NCBI GenBank assembly: GCA_035551455.1
Contig: DASZMZ010000066.1
Location: forward strand, 1-64,000
Source of the DNA: Sulfopaludibacter sp035551455
Lineage (GTDB): Bacteria; Acidobacteriota; Terriglobia; Bryobacterales; Bryobacteraceae
Direction: 5' to 3'
DNA: 64,000 nucleotides
The notes under the pieces are model-generated. The model saw nothing but the letters and a program-made list of their open reading frames with translations. It did not search any database and was not told the DNA's origin. Position 1 is the stretch's first letter; the number at the start of each line of letters is the position of its first letter. A program made the translations under genes and the position numbers. Below, in pieces: positions 1 through 7,199 of this stretch.

Positions 1-281
1 AACGAAGCCTTCACGCTCTTCAGGTGCAGGCAGGGCCCCTCGGTGTCGGAGCAAACCGACACGTCCGGACGGCCGTGATTCACCTTGATGGCCCAGTCCG
101 AAGGCAAACGGCCATCGCTCAGGCTGGCCGAACCAAGCAGAATTGTGGCCAACGGAGAGTTGTAAGCCTGGAGAAAAAACGCTAGAAAAATGCCGAGTAG
201 CAGAACCTTTTTCAAATCACCTCGCACAAGACAAAATGGCGTGTCTTTCCATACTATCGCAAGTAAGGACCGTTTCGCCAT
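1..281 (-). CDS. Partial exported protein, possible DUF3047 family (C-terminus outside window)
   Basis: An open frame reads leftward off the window edge, giving about 93 residues. An ATG at 281 adds a 22-residue lead before a hydrophobic stretch (VLLLGIFLAFFL) typical of a signal peptide; a TTG at 215, just before that stretch, is an alternative start. The part after the signal contains LPSDW and GPCLHLKS, which resemble the opening of the DUF3047 beta-sandwich proteins common in Acidobacteriota. DUF3047 proteins have no firm function. The family call rests on a short N-terminal piece and is tentative; that the frame is coding is more secure. Confidence 0.5.
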   Translation of the reverse strand, partial: MAKRSLLAIVWKDTPFCLVRGDLKKVLLLGIFLAFFLQAYNSPLATILLGSASLSDGRLPSDWAIKVNHGRPDVSVCSDTEGPCLHLKSVKAS

Positions 282-304
282 AAACACGCCACCAAAATCA
301 GACT

Positions 305-329
305 AACAGGCCACAAAATGTGGCCTGTT
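305..329 (-). terminator. Hairpin terminator after small basic exported protein
   Basis: A perfect 11-bp inverted repeat (AACAGGCCACA, 3-nt loop, TGTGGCCTGTT) lies 9 bp beyond the stop at 339. Read on the minus strand it is followed by a T-rich stretch. It separates the small gene at 339-557 from the gene at the left edge and probably ends the transcript. Confidence 0.65.
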
Positions 330-338
330 CCCACTCCC

Positions 339-557
339 TTACTGATTCACTTTGTGGACTGCGCGTTGCGTTTTTCGCTTGGCTTTTTTCGCCGTATGTT
401 TGGTGGCGCGGCCCACGTTTTTGCCAGCCTGTCCCGCGTCTTTCCCGGACTGCTTCACGTCCTGGCCCGCAGCCTTCATATCCTGCTTAGCCTGGGCGAA
501 AACGGGCGCCGACCCTAGTAAGATTCCCAAGGTTCCGATTGCGATTGCGAGTTTCAT
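339..557 (-). CDS. Small exported Lys/Ala-rich basic protein
   Basis: A 72-residue protein with a clear signal peptide (MKLAIAIGTLGILLGSAPVFA, cleavage after about residue 21). The mature part is first polar with repeated KDA/GQ/AGK segments and then strongly basic (ATKHTAKKAKRK and onward), giving a very high predicted pI. The upstream frame stays open to 812 but overlaps the divergent amidase, and the signal peptide fixes the start at 557. A hairpin terminator follows the stop. Small exported basic proteins are common in this phylum but have no known role; binding to nucleic acid or an anionic surface would be a guess from charge alone. Confidence 0.6.
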   Translation of the reverse strand: MKLAIAIGTLGILLGSAPVFAQAKQDMKAAGQDVKQSGKDAGQAGKNVGRATKHTAKKAKRKTQRAVHKVNQ

Positions 558-602
558 GCAAACACTTCGTGCAGCCGAGGCACCAGTGCACGAGATCTCA
601 CA

Positions 603-608
603 TACAAT
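603..608 (+). promoter_or_regulatory. -10 box (TACAAT) six bases before the amidase start
   Basis: TACAAT matches the -10 consensus at 5 of 6 positions and sits 6 nt before the ATG at 615, so transcription would start at or next to the start codon. No Shine-Dalgarno or clear -35 is visible. Confidence 0.35.
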
Positions 609-614
609 CTGTTC

Positions 615-2414
615 ATGTCCAAATCGCGCAGACAGTTCCTGGGCGGCGCGGCGCTCGGGATGATGAGCGTGGGAGCCGCCTGTAAGAAGACCGCGTCCAA
701 AGCGGGAGAGCCTCCGCCCGGAGCGCCTCCGGCCTTCGGTACGGCGCCCGCCGTGGGCCCCGAAGTGTACGCAGAGACTTTCGTCGAGGCGGAAAAACTG
801 GTTCAGGTACAAATGCTGCCGGATGAGCGCGCAACCGCCGCCAACAGCTGGCGGGCCACGATGGCCGCGCTTTACGAGCGCCGGACCGGTCCTCGAAAAA
901 TCAAACTTCCGGCCGAAATCGCGCCGTATTCAGGCTGGAATCCCGTGCTGCCCGGTCAAAAGGCTGGTCCGGAGCACGACCGCTTCGTCCGCTCGAGCGC
1001 GGAGGCTCCGCCGCTGCCCGCCACCGATCAAGCCATCGCCTTCGCGCCCGTGACGCAACTCTCGCAATGGCTTAAAACGCGCAAACTGACCAGCGAAAGG
1101 CTGACGGGAATCTATCTGGATCGGATCGGCCGGTTCGACCCCAAACTGCGCTGCGTCATCACGTTGATGCGCGATCAGGCTCTGGCACAGGCTCGCCAGG
1201 CCGACCAGGAGATTGGGGCGGGCAAGTATCGGGGACCTCTGCACGGCATCCCGTGGGGCGCCAAGGACCTGGTGGACACGGCGGGCGTGCGCACGACCTA
1301 CGGCGCAGAGCCGTTTCGCGATCGCATACCGGCGGCCGATGCCGCGGTGGTGAGCCGCCTGAATCAGGCCGGCGCCGTGCTGATCGCCAAGTTGAGCCTG
1401 GGCGCGCTGGCGCTCAACGATATCTGGTTCGGCGGACAGACGGTGAACCCCTGGCTGCTGGAGGAGGGGGCTTCGGGGTCGAGCGCGGGTCCGGGGGCGG
1501 CGACGGCGGCGGGACTGGTGGGCTTCGCCATCGGCAGCGAGACAGGGGGCAGCATCGTGAGTCCTTCGATGCGCTGCGGGGTGACGGGGCTGCGTCCTAC
1601 GTATGGGCGCGTGCCGCGGACCGGCGCGATGACGCTTTGCTGGTCTCTGGACAAATTGGGGCCGATGACGCGCGGCGTGGAAGACGGACTGCTGGTGCTG
1701 CGCGAGATTTCCGGCCCCGATGCGGGCGACCTTTCGAGCGTGCCGAGCAGGCTGGATTTCGATGCCGCGGCTCCGGTGCAAGGCTTGCGTGTGGGCTACT
1801 TTCCGAAATGGATGCAAGAGAGCCCGGCGACTCCGGTGGATCGCGCGGCGCTGGAGACGGTCAAGAAATTGGGCATGGTTCCCGTGGAGGTCTCGCTACC
1901 CGATTGGCCTTACGATTCACTGGATCTGATTTTGTTTGCAGAAGCGGCGGCGGCTTTCGAGGAGTTGACGTTGAGCGGCGGCGTCCGGCAGTTGAAGGCG
2001 CAGGTTCCGGACGCATGGCCGAACATCTTCCGGCAGGCGCGGTTCCTCTCGGCGGTGGACTTCGTGCAATGCGACCGGTTCCGCCGTCAGGTGGCGCTTG
2101 AGATGGCGCGAGTATTCTCGCAGGTGGATTTGCTGCTGGTGCCCTCGCTGCGCGACGAGATGCTGACCATCAGCAATTTCACGGGCCATCCTTCGCTTAC
2201 GTTGCGCGCCGGCTTCGTGGAGGTGTCGGAGGCGAGGAGCGACTGGGCGCCGGACCCGAAGAACCCACTGCCGAAGTTTTCCCCGCCCCGCCGCGTGCCG
2301 CACGGCATCACGCTGATCGGCCGGCTGTTTGACGAAGGGACGATCGGGCGCGTGGGCGTGGCGATGGAGCAGGCGTTTGGGGTCGCGGGGGAGAGGCCGC
2401 CGGGCTTTGCATAA
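615..2414 (+). CDS. Amidase signature family hydrolase with Tat/lipoprotein-like leader
   Basis: A 599-residue amidase-signature enzyme, hydrolysing a C-N amide bond of unknown substrate. The N-terminus carries a twin-arginine motif (SRRQFLGGAALG) and then VGAAC, a possible lipobox, so it is probably exported folded and perhaps lipid-anchored. The Ser-cisSer-Lys triad is likely K217 (GAKDL), S289 (in GASGSSAGP) and S313 (in ETGGSIV). The GSSAGP loop differs from the usual GGSSGG. GatA itself is cytoplasmic and about 480 residues, so the exported, longer form argues against a role in tRNA amidation. Coding quality is uniform throughout. Confidence is high for the family and low for the substrate. 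Confidence 0.9.
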   Translation: MSKSRRQFLGGAALGMMSVGAACKKTASKAGEPPPGAPPAFGTAPAVGPEVYAETFVEAEKLVQVQMLPDERATAANSWRATMAALYERRTGPRKIKLPAEIAPYSGWNPVLPGQKAGPEHDRFVRSSAEAPPLPATDQAIAFAPVTQLSQWLKTRKLTSERLTGIYLDRIGRFDPKLRCVITLMRDQALAQARQADQEIGAGKYRGPLHGIPWGAKDLVDTAGVRTTYGAEPFRDRIPAADAAVVSRLNQAGAVLIAKLSLGALALNDIWFGGQTVNPWLLEEGASGSSAGPGAATAAGLVGFAIGSETGGSIVSPSMRCGVTGLRPTYGRVPRTGAMTLCWSLDKLGPMTRGVEDGLLVLREISGPDAGDLSSVPSRLDFDAAAPVQGLRVGYFPKWMQESPATPVDRAALETVKKLGMVPVEVSLPDWPYDSLDLILFAEAAAAFEELTLSGGVRQLKAQVPDAWPNIFRQARFLSAVDFVQCDRFRRQVALEMARVFSQVDLLLVPSLRDEMLTISNFTGHPSLTLRAGFVEVSEARSDWAPDPKNPLPKFSPPRRVPHGITLIGRLFDEGTIGRVGVAMEQAFGVAGERPPGFA

Positions 2415-2425
2415 CGCCGCTCGAT

Positions 2426-2455
2426 TTGACAAAGCCGGGCGTCTCGTTGAATGAT
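2426..2455 (+). promoter_or_regulatory. Promoter for beta-helix protein
   Basis: A perfect -35 (TTGACA, 2426-2431) is followed after 18 bp by AATGAT (4 of 6 matches to the -10). Transcription would begin near 2462, which supports the start at 2478 rather than the upstream ATG at 2451, since the latter lies inside the -10 box. Confidence 0.55.
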
Positions 2456-2477
2456 ATTTCGTACGAAAGCTCACAAT

Positions 2478-3296
2478 ATGAAAACCCAATTGACGAGACC
2501 CTTGCTGTTGCTGTTGACGGCGCCCATGATCATGACTGCCACCTCTGCACTCACCTATGTTTCAGCTACGGGAGACGACAGTAACAATTGCGTCGTCCGT
2601 GCTATGCCCTGCAGGACGTTCAGTGGCGCCCTGGCAAAGACCACCTCGGGCGGAACGGTTTGGGTGGTGGATACGGGCGATTTCGGCGGGATTAACATCA
2701 CTATGCCCGTAACGATAGATGGCGGCGCTTCTATGCCTTATGTGGACGGCGTCAACGTGAACACTGCCGGGGTGGTGATTGTGCGCAATTTGATGGTGGT
2801 CGGCAGCGGAGGCGGGTTGTTGATTTATGCCGATTCCGGAGCCAACCTGCGCCTCGAAAACGTCACGATTTCCGGAACCCCGGGTTATGGGGTAGTTTGC
2901 CGCAATGGATCGACCTGCTCGCTCGACCGGGTGCGTATCCAGAATGCGGCGCAGAACGGAACGGGAGCGGGTGTGCTGGCATGGGGGTCAAAGGTGCTCG
3001 TCTCGAACTCTCAGATCACGAATTGCGAGGTCGGCGTCGGCACAATCGCTGGAGGCTTGGTACAACTGACGGGCAGCATCGTCCAGAACAATATCGTCGG
3101 CGTGTCCACCAACGGCTATGGCAACCTTTTCTCACTAACTCCGGGGACCATCCGCATGAATGGCAATACGATTACCGACAACACCATCGGACTGCACGTG
3201 GCGGGTACCGGAGCGGCGATCGTGTCGTTCGGCAACAATACGATATTCGGCAACACCACGAACGGCAATCCGACTCTTGTAACCGTGACCAGGTAG
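2478..3296 (+). CDS. Exported right-handed parallel beta-helix protein
   Basis: A 272-residue protein with an N-terminal signal peptide (MKTQLTRPLLLLLTAPMIM...). After about residue 25 it has the TYVSATGDDSNNC start typical of pectate-lyase-fold proteins and then repeated short strands with Asn/Gly turns (VTISGTPGYGV, RIQNAAQNG, SNSQITNCEVGV, NGNTITDN, FGNNTIFGN), the pattern of a right-handed beta-helix. The catalytic residues of a polysaccharide lyase cannot be identified, so binding or structural roles remain possible. The start at 2478 fits the promoter just upstream. The protein is probably secreted or surface-attached. Confidence 0.75.
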   Translation: MKTQLTRPLLLLLTAPMIMTATSALTYVSATGDDSNNCVVRAMPCRTFSGALAKTTSGGTVWVVDTGDFGGINITMPVTIDGGASMPYVDGVNVNTAGVVIVRNLMVVGSGGGLLIYADSGANLRLENVTISGTPGYGVVCRNGSTCSLDRVRIQNAAQNGTGAGVLAWGSKVLVSNSQITNCEVGVGTIAGGLVQLTGSIVQNNIVGVSTNGYGNLFSLTPGTIRMNGNTITDNTIGLHVAGTGAAIVSFGNNTIFGNTTNGNPTLVTVTR

Positions 3297-3359
3297 GCAT
3301 TTCACGACGCGTGGGTTTCTTCGCGTCCCATTAAATCCGATCACCGGTTGGTTTCCCGT

Positions 3360-3912
3360 TATACCGAGACGGCCGGCAGAGAGCCGGTCACGACAGGGAA
3401 TCGACTCATAGCGCCGCCCGCGCCAACAATCACGCTTCGATAATCAGAGCGGCGATACGGCGCAGCCTTACCGCCGCCCTGATTGCTGAAGACCTGGCCA
3501 CCACGTTTTACTACAACGCGCTGGTCGGCCCGGTAATCACAGACTCCAATCTGGCGGGCACGGGCGGCACCGCACCATGACCGCATCCAACGGCAACGAA
3601 GGAAACGTCCAGTACCTGCGCGCGGCGCTCTCCGAGGAGATCGTGCACGCCAACCTGCTGCGCGCGCTCACCGGCGGCGCGTCGCCGGCGGGCGATCCAG
3701 TGCAGACGTTCTACTTGCCGGCCGCGGCTTTCTCGAATTTGGGCACTTTTCTTGCGGTGTTGAACGCGCTGGGTGGCGGCGTTGACGCCGTTCCTGGCGG
3801 CGGGCGCAGGCTTGTCGGCATACTCGCTCGCGACAGCGCTGGCGGGCGCTCCGGCGATCATCGTACCGGCTACGGGCGGACTCCCTCCCGCGCCCGCGCC
3901 TACTCGCGCTTC
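3360..3912 (+). pseudogene. Decayed ferritin-like domain protein
   Basis: Three consecutive pieces in shifting frames look like parts of one ferritin-like protein. Frame 2 (to TGA at 3578-3580) reads ALIAEDLATTFYYNALVGP. Frame 1 from 3577 continues EGNVQYLRAALSEEIVHANLLRAL and DPVQTFYLPAAAF, with E/H residues typical of the four-helix bundle. Frame 2 again, from about 3785, gives AALTPFLAAGAGLSAYSLATAL, the usual C-terminal style. The start, the middle of the bundle (after LNALGG) and the frame are lost, so I read it as a frameshifted, internally deleted remnant. The 3' end overlaps the convergent gene at 3900 by about 13 bp. Confidence 0.5.
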
Positions 3913-4700
3913 TGAATCGCTTCCGCGGTGAGGAGGGCCTGCCGCATGACAGTATCGGGCATGCCGGGGACGGGGTGGGTGAAGCGTTGGACGTCTTCGA
4001 GGTCGGCGGGCTGACCCACGAGATATAGGCCGCGCAGGGCTTCCCAGACGTGATTCTTGTCCGCCGAGAGATCGGCAAGGGCGGCCCCGGGCTGCACGCG
4101 GGCGCCTTCGGATTGATCCAGGGAACGGACTTCGCCGGGCACCGGCGTGCGCACTTCTTCCCCATCGACGTGGGCGATCATGGTCCCGGGATTCACGTAG
4201 TCGCCCAGCTTGAGACGGTACTTCAACGTTCCGGCGCGGGGAGCGGTGACAGTGTACGGACGCAGCATGGCGGTCAATTCCGGCCGGGCGGTGGGGTCGC
4301 CATACGCCGCCAGGGCCAGCGCTGCGTTGCGGCGGACCATGGGCTCGGGGTCGCGGACCAGGCCCAGGAGGGCGGCGTGGAACGGGGGGTAGCCGGGCAC
4401 CTGTCCCATGATCCAAGCGGCCGTCTGGCGAAGATCGAGGTTGGAACTGCGCGACTGCTCGATCACGTTGGGATACCACCGCGAGATATCGCGGTGATGC
4501 GTCACACGCTCGCCCAGTTGCACCAGGGCGTGCTGCGCATGGCGGGGCTTGGATTGATCGGCGAAATACTGATCGAGGTCGGAATCGGTCAGCTGGCGGC
4601 CGAACCAGGTGTAGTACCAGAAGAGAAACGGGAACAGGACTAGCGCCAGGGCGAACAGCGTGATGAGGAGGTAGGCTTTGCGACCGGGTCGGCTGCTCAT
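3900..4700 (-). CDS. Membrane-anchored HEAT-repeat protein with barrel-sandwich (lipoyl-like) domain
   Basis: A 266-residue protein: one membrane segment (about residues 9-31), HEAT-type helical repeats (about 40-146, including MVRRNAALALAAYGDP), then two lipoyl/barrel-sandwich half-motifs (about 150-212: VTAPRAGTLKYRLKLGD and RTPVPGEVRSLDQSEG). The lysine that would carry biotin or lipoate is absent (the turn reads EEVRTPV), so this is closer to the structural sandwich of HlyD-type adaptors than to a swinging arm. The start at 4700 was chosen because it gives a short basic N-tail before the membrane segment and leaves 22 bp after the stop of the upstream membrane protein; the two are probably co-transcribed. 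Function unknown. Confidence 0.7.
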   Translation of the reverse strand: MSSRPGRKAYLLITLFALALVLFPFLFWYYTWFGRQLTDSDLDQYFADQSKPRHAQHALVQLGERVTHHRDISRWYPNVIEQSRSSNLDLRQTAAWIMGQVPGYPPFHAALLGLVRDPEPMVRRNAALALAAYGDPTARPELTAMLRPYTVTAPRAGTLKYRLKLGDYVNPGTMIAHVDGEEVRTPVPGEVRSLDQSEGARVQPGAALADLSADKNHVWEALRGLYLVGQPADLEDVQRFTHPVPGMPDTVMRQALLTAEAIQKRE

Positions 4701-4722
4701 GAGAGAACCAGCATACCGCGCC

Positions 4723-6375
4723 TTACTGCTGAAGGAGACTGGTATATGCGCGACGGGCCTCGGCGTCGTCCACACCCTGATAGGGATGCGCCAGGTAAAG
4801 GCCCAGGGCACGGCGTGCGCGCTCGCGATCTCCGGAGCGCATAAACAGGTCGCCGAGCGTGCGGGCGCAGAGGGAGAACTCCGGGTCGCGTTCGACGTGC
4901 AGGGTGCACTCCGCCTCCAGATGGAGCGCGATCTGGCTCTTATCGATTGGCGCCAGATCGGGGGGCGAATTGCGCAGGAAGACGAGCGACTGCGGATCCC
5001 GATACACCAGTTTCCACTGCGCCTCGTCAGGCTGCGCCAGTGCCAACACCAGCGGGTACAGCGCGCCGGAGTTGTACTCGAAGGAGTTGACGACGATGGC
5101 GCCGATGGCGTACCGCGACAAGGTCTGGTCGCGGCGCGCGTCGCCGGGAGGGGTGCCGAGAATCATGCGGTAATCCTGAAAAACGGATTCGCTCAGGGCG
5201 CGTCCGTCGATGAAGACGGGCTGGCCGGCCCAGATGAGATAGCCGCCGTATTCGTAGGTATTGAAGAGGTGCGCGGTGATGCGGTGGTCCCGCAGAAATT
5301 GCGCAGCGCCGGCCGGGTAGCGCCATTCGGCGGCGCGCAACTGGAAGAAGGAGCCTCGGACGCTGCCCCAGACGAGCGCAAGGAGCAGGGCTGCGGCGGC
5401 GGCGTAGGATGCGGCGACAGGAAGGCGGCGCTTCCAGGGAAAATAAGAGGCGATCAGGATGGGCGCGAGAAGCCCGACGAGCAGTTCGTTGCGGAAGGCC
5501 GTGACGGCCGCCGCGGCGAAGGCGGCGAACAGGAACCAATCGGCGGCGCGGACCCGCTTCCAGGAGGCGATGAGGCAGGCGGCAGCGGCATAGAGCAGCA
5601 GATCGAAGGCATAGGGCGAACCCCAAAGGTCGGCGCGCGCCCATTCGGTGAGGCTGGCCTGCAGGGCACTCTGACGGTAGTTGAGGAGCGTGGGGATGAC
5701 TGCGAATCCGTTGGGATTGAGTCCGGAGACGGCCACGGCGATGGCGCTGACCGTCACGAGGCGGCGGGCATCGGGCGCGCGGCGCAGCAGGGCTTCGGCG
5801 GCATAGGCGGCGCAGACGATCCAACCCAGAAAGAAGCCGCCGTGGCAGTTGGCCCAGAGCAGCAGGAGCGGCGGCAGGATCCAGAGATGCTTGCGATTTT
5901 CGAAGATCGCGATGAAGGCGGCGGTGAAGACGTAGCTGAGAATGCTGGGACGGTCGTGGGCGAACTCCGTGGCGAGGCTCGCCGTGGCGAGCGCGGCAGC
6001 GACGGCCCAGAGCCACGAGTCGGTACGCCATTTCGTCACTAGGCCCGTGAGAGAGCACAGCAAGGCCAGGAGGAAGGCCTTCCAGAACACTACGGCGCCG
6101 AAACCACCGGTGGTTTCGATGAGATACCAGGCGGCCTGCGCCAGCCATTCGTGAGTGAGGTTGAAGCGCCGCGTGCGGGCTTCGGCGGGGGAGGCGGGCG
6201 GGGAGAGGGCGGTGGTGTAAGCGAAGGGGTCGGGCACCGGCAGTTGGTGATGCGCGACGATGTAGCGTCCGGTGGCGAGGTGCCACCAGGCGTCAGGGTC
6301 GGACAGCTCGGTGGAGAACAGGCCGAGAAGAAAGAGAGCGGCGAGGGGGAGCAGGAAAAACTCAGGTTTCCGCAA
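4723..6375 (-). CDS. Polytopic membrane protein, GT-C/mannosyltransferase-like, with C-terminal helical repeat
   Basis: About 550 residues with ten or more hydrophobic segments. The N-terminal loop carries DPDAWWHLATGRYI, followed by THEWLAQ, a pattern seen in a family of uncharacterised bacterial membrane proteins that resemble GT-C glycosyltransferases (an acidic pair in the first external loop). Near the C-terminus are TYEYGGYLIW and FIDGRA, common in that family, and a final TPR-like stretch (CARTLGDLFMRSGDRERARRAL). The frame is open upstream to 6654 but that part overlaps the preceding gene; a TTG at 6375 is the only reasonable start before the first membrane helix. Transfer of lipid-linked sugar is an inference from topology. 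Confidence 0.7.
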   Translation of the reverse strand: MRKPEFFLLPLAALFLLGLFSTELSDPDAWWHLATGRYIVAHHQLPVPDPFAYTTALSPPASPAEARTRRFNLTHEWLAQAAWYLIETTGGFGAVVFWKAFLLALLCSLTGLVTKWRTDSWLWAVAAALATASLATEFAHDRPSILSYVFTAAFIAIFENRKHLWILPPLLLLWANCHGGFFLGWIVCAAYAAEALLRRAPDARRLVTVSAIAVAVSGLNPNGFAVIPTLLNYRQSALQASLTEWARADLWGSPYAFDLLLYAAAACLIASWKRVRAADWFLFAAFAAAAVTAFRNELLVGLLAPILIASYFPWKRRLPVAASYAAAAALLLALVWGSVRGSFFQLRAAEWRYPAGAAQFLRDHRITAHLFNTYEYGGYLIWAGQPVFIDGRALSESVFQDYRMILGTPPGDARRDQTLSRYAIGAIVVNSFEYNSGALYPLVLALAQPDEAQWKLVYRDPQSLVFLRNSPPDLAPIDKSQIALHLEAECTLHVERDPEFSLCARTLGDLFMRSGDRERARRALGLYLAHPYQGVDDAEARRAYTSLLQQ

Positions 6376-6419
6376 ACATGCAGGATAACATCCGACTCGC
6401 TGGGCGGCAGCGGCGAAGC

Positions 6420-7142
6420 TCAGTTTTCCAGCGGCACTTTTTCGATGTGATCGATGACTACGATGGAGACGGGCGCGGTCCGCTTTTCGAGGCGCAAACC
6501 GAGTTGCTCCTGAATGGCAAAGCTGACGACCGGGTGGGCCTGTGTATCGGTGATGCCTTTGGCGGACTCCTTGGAATAGCGGAGCGTGAAATCGTAGGCG
6601 CCTTTGAGGTTGGTCATATCGAGGACGGGACGCTGGACCTCGCGGGAGAGCCACTCGGCAACGGCTTCCATGCGGACCTTGTCGGCCTTCAATTCGCCTC
6701 CACCCTCATTACTGGTGCTGCCCATGCCGGAGGGTCCGGCTTCGACCGGCTTCAGCTTGAATCCACCCTTGGCGACCAGAAGCGCAAAGCAGGGGAGGTC
6801 GCGCTTTTCCAGGTGGCTTTCCAGTTTGAACCGCTGGACGAGCAGGCTCTTGAGCAGAGGCATCAGCTTTTCGTCGTCCCCGGTGCCGAGCGGCGCCTTG
6901 GCGACGATGTCGAAACGTTCGGATTTCAGCCAGTCCGGACCGCTGAGCTGGTAATCCTTAATTTCGAAGGCGGCCACGAGGATGTCGCGGAGCGTTACGT
7001 TCTTGGTTTCTACGTTGTCCTGGCGGGTATTGAAAGTCGAGTTCAAATCGACGGAGTGGCTGGGCTTGACGGAAGCGGCCTCAAAGACCGGCTGGGCGGA
7101 CGCAACCGGCAGGCAGAGGAGTAGCAGGAGCGCGAGTCGCAT
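6420..7142 (-). CDS. TIGR03435 family exported soil-bacterial protein
   Basis: A 240-residue exported protein with a signal peptide (MRLALLLLLCLPVASAQ) followed by FEAASVKPS, the hallmark opening of the TIGR03435 family, which is expanded in Solibacter-type acidobacteria. Other family features are present: LRDILVAAFEIKDYQLSGPDWL, RFDIVAKAP, LLVQRFKLESHLEKRDLP and a C-terminal GLRLEKRTAPVSIVVIDHIEKVP. The function is unknown; the expansion suggests an envelope or regulatory role. The ATG lies only 5 bp after the T-run of the rpoC terminator and has no Shine-Dalgarno. The polytopic membrane protein downstream starts 45 bp past the stop and may be co-transcribed. Confidence 0.9.
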   Translation of the reverse strand: MRLALLLLLCLPVASAQPVFEAASVKPSHSVDLNSTFNTRQDNVETKNVTLRDILVAAFEIKDYQLSGPDWLKSERFDIVAKAPLGTGDDEKLMPLLKSLLVQRFKLESHLEKRDLPCFALLVAKGGFKLKPVEAGPSGMGSTSNEGGGELKADKVRMEAVAEWLSREVQRPVLDMTNLKGAYDFTLRYSKESAKGITDTQAHPVVSFAIQEQLGLRLEKRTAPVSIVVIDHIEKVPLEN

Positions 7143-7144
7143 AA

Positions 7145-7187
7145 ACGAAAAAAGCCGGAGCGGCCCTTGCGAGCGGCTCCGGCTTTT
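7145..7187 (-). terminator. Rho-independent terminator of rpoC
   Basis: A 12-bp stem (AAAAGCCGGAGC at 7150-7161 pairing with GCTCCGGCTTTT at 7176-7187) followed on the minus strand by a run of six T. It starts 13 bp after the rpoC stop and is a textbook intrinsic terminator for the rplAJL-rpoBC unit. Confidence 0.9.
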
Positions 7188-7199
7188 GATTGTACTCGA

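Noticed and set aside
4678..6042. A 454-codon plus-strand frame opposite the polytopic membrane protein
   Set aside because: Gly/Glu/Arg-rich translation with no hydrophobic or domain pattern; the minus strand encodes a good membrane protein.
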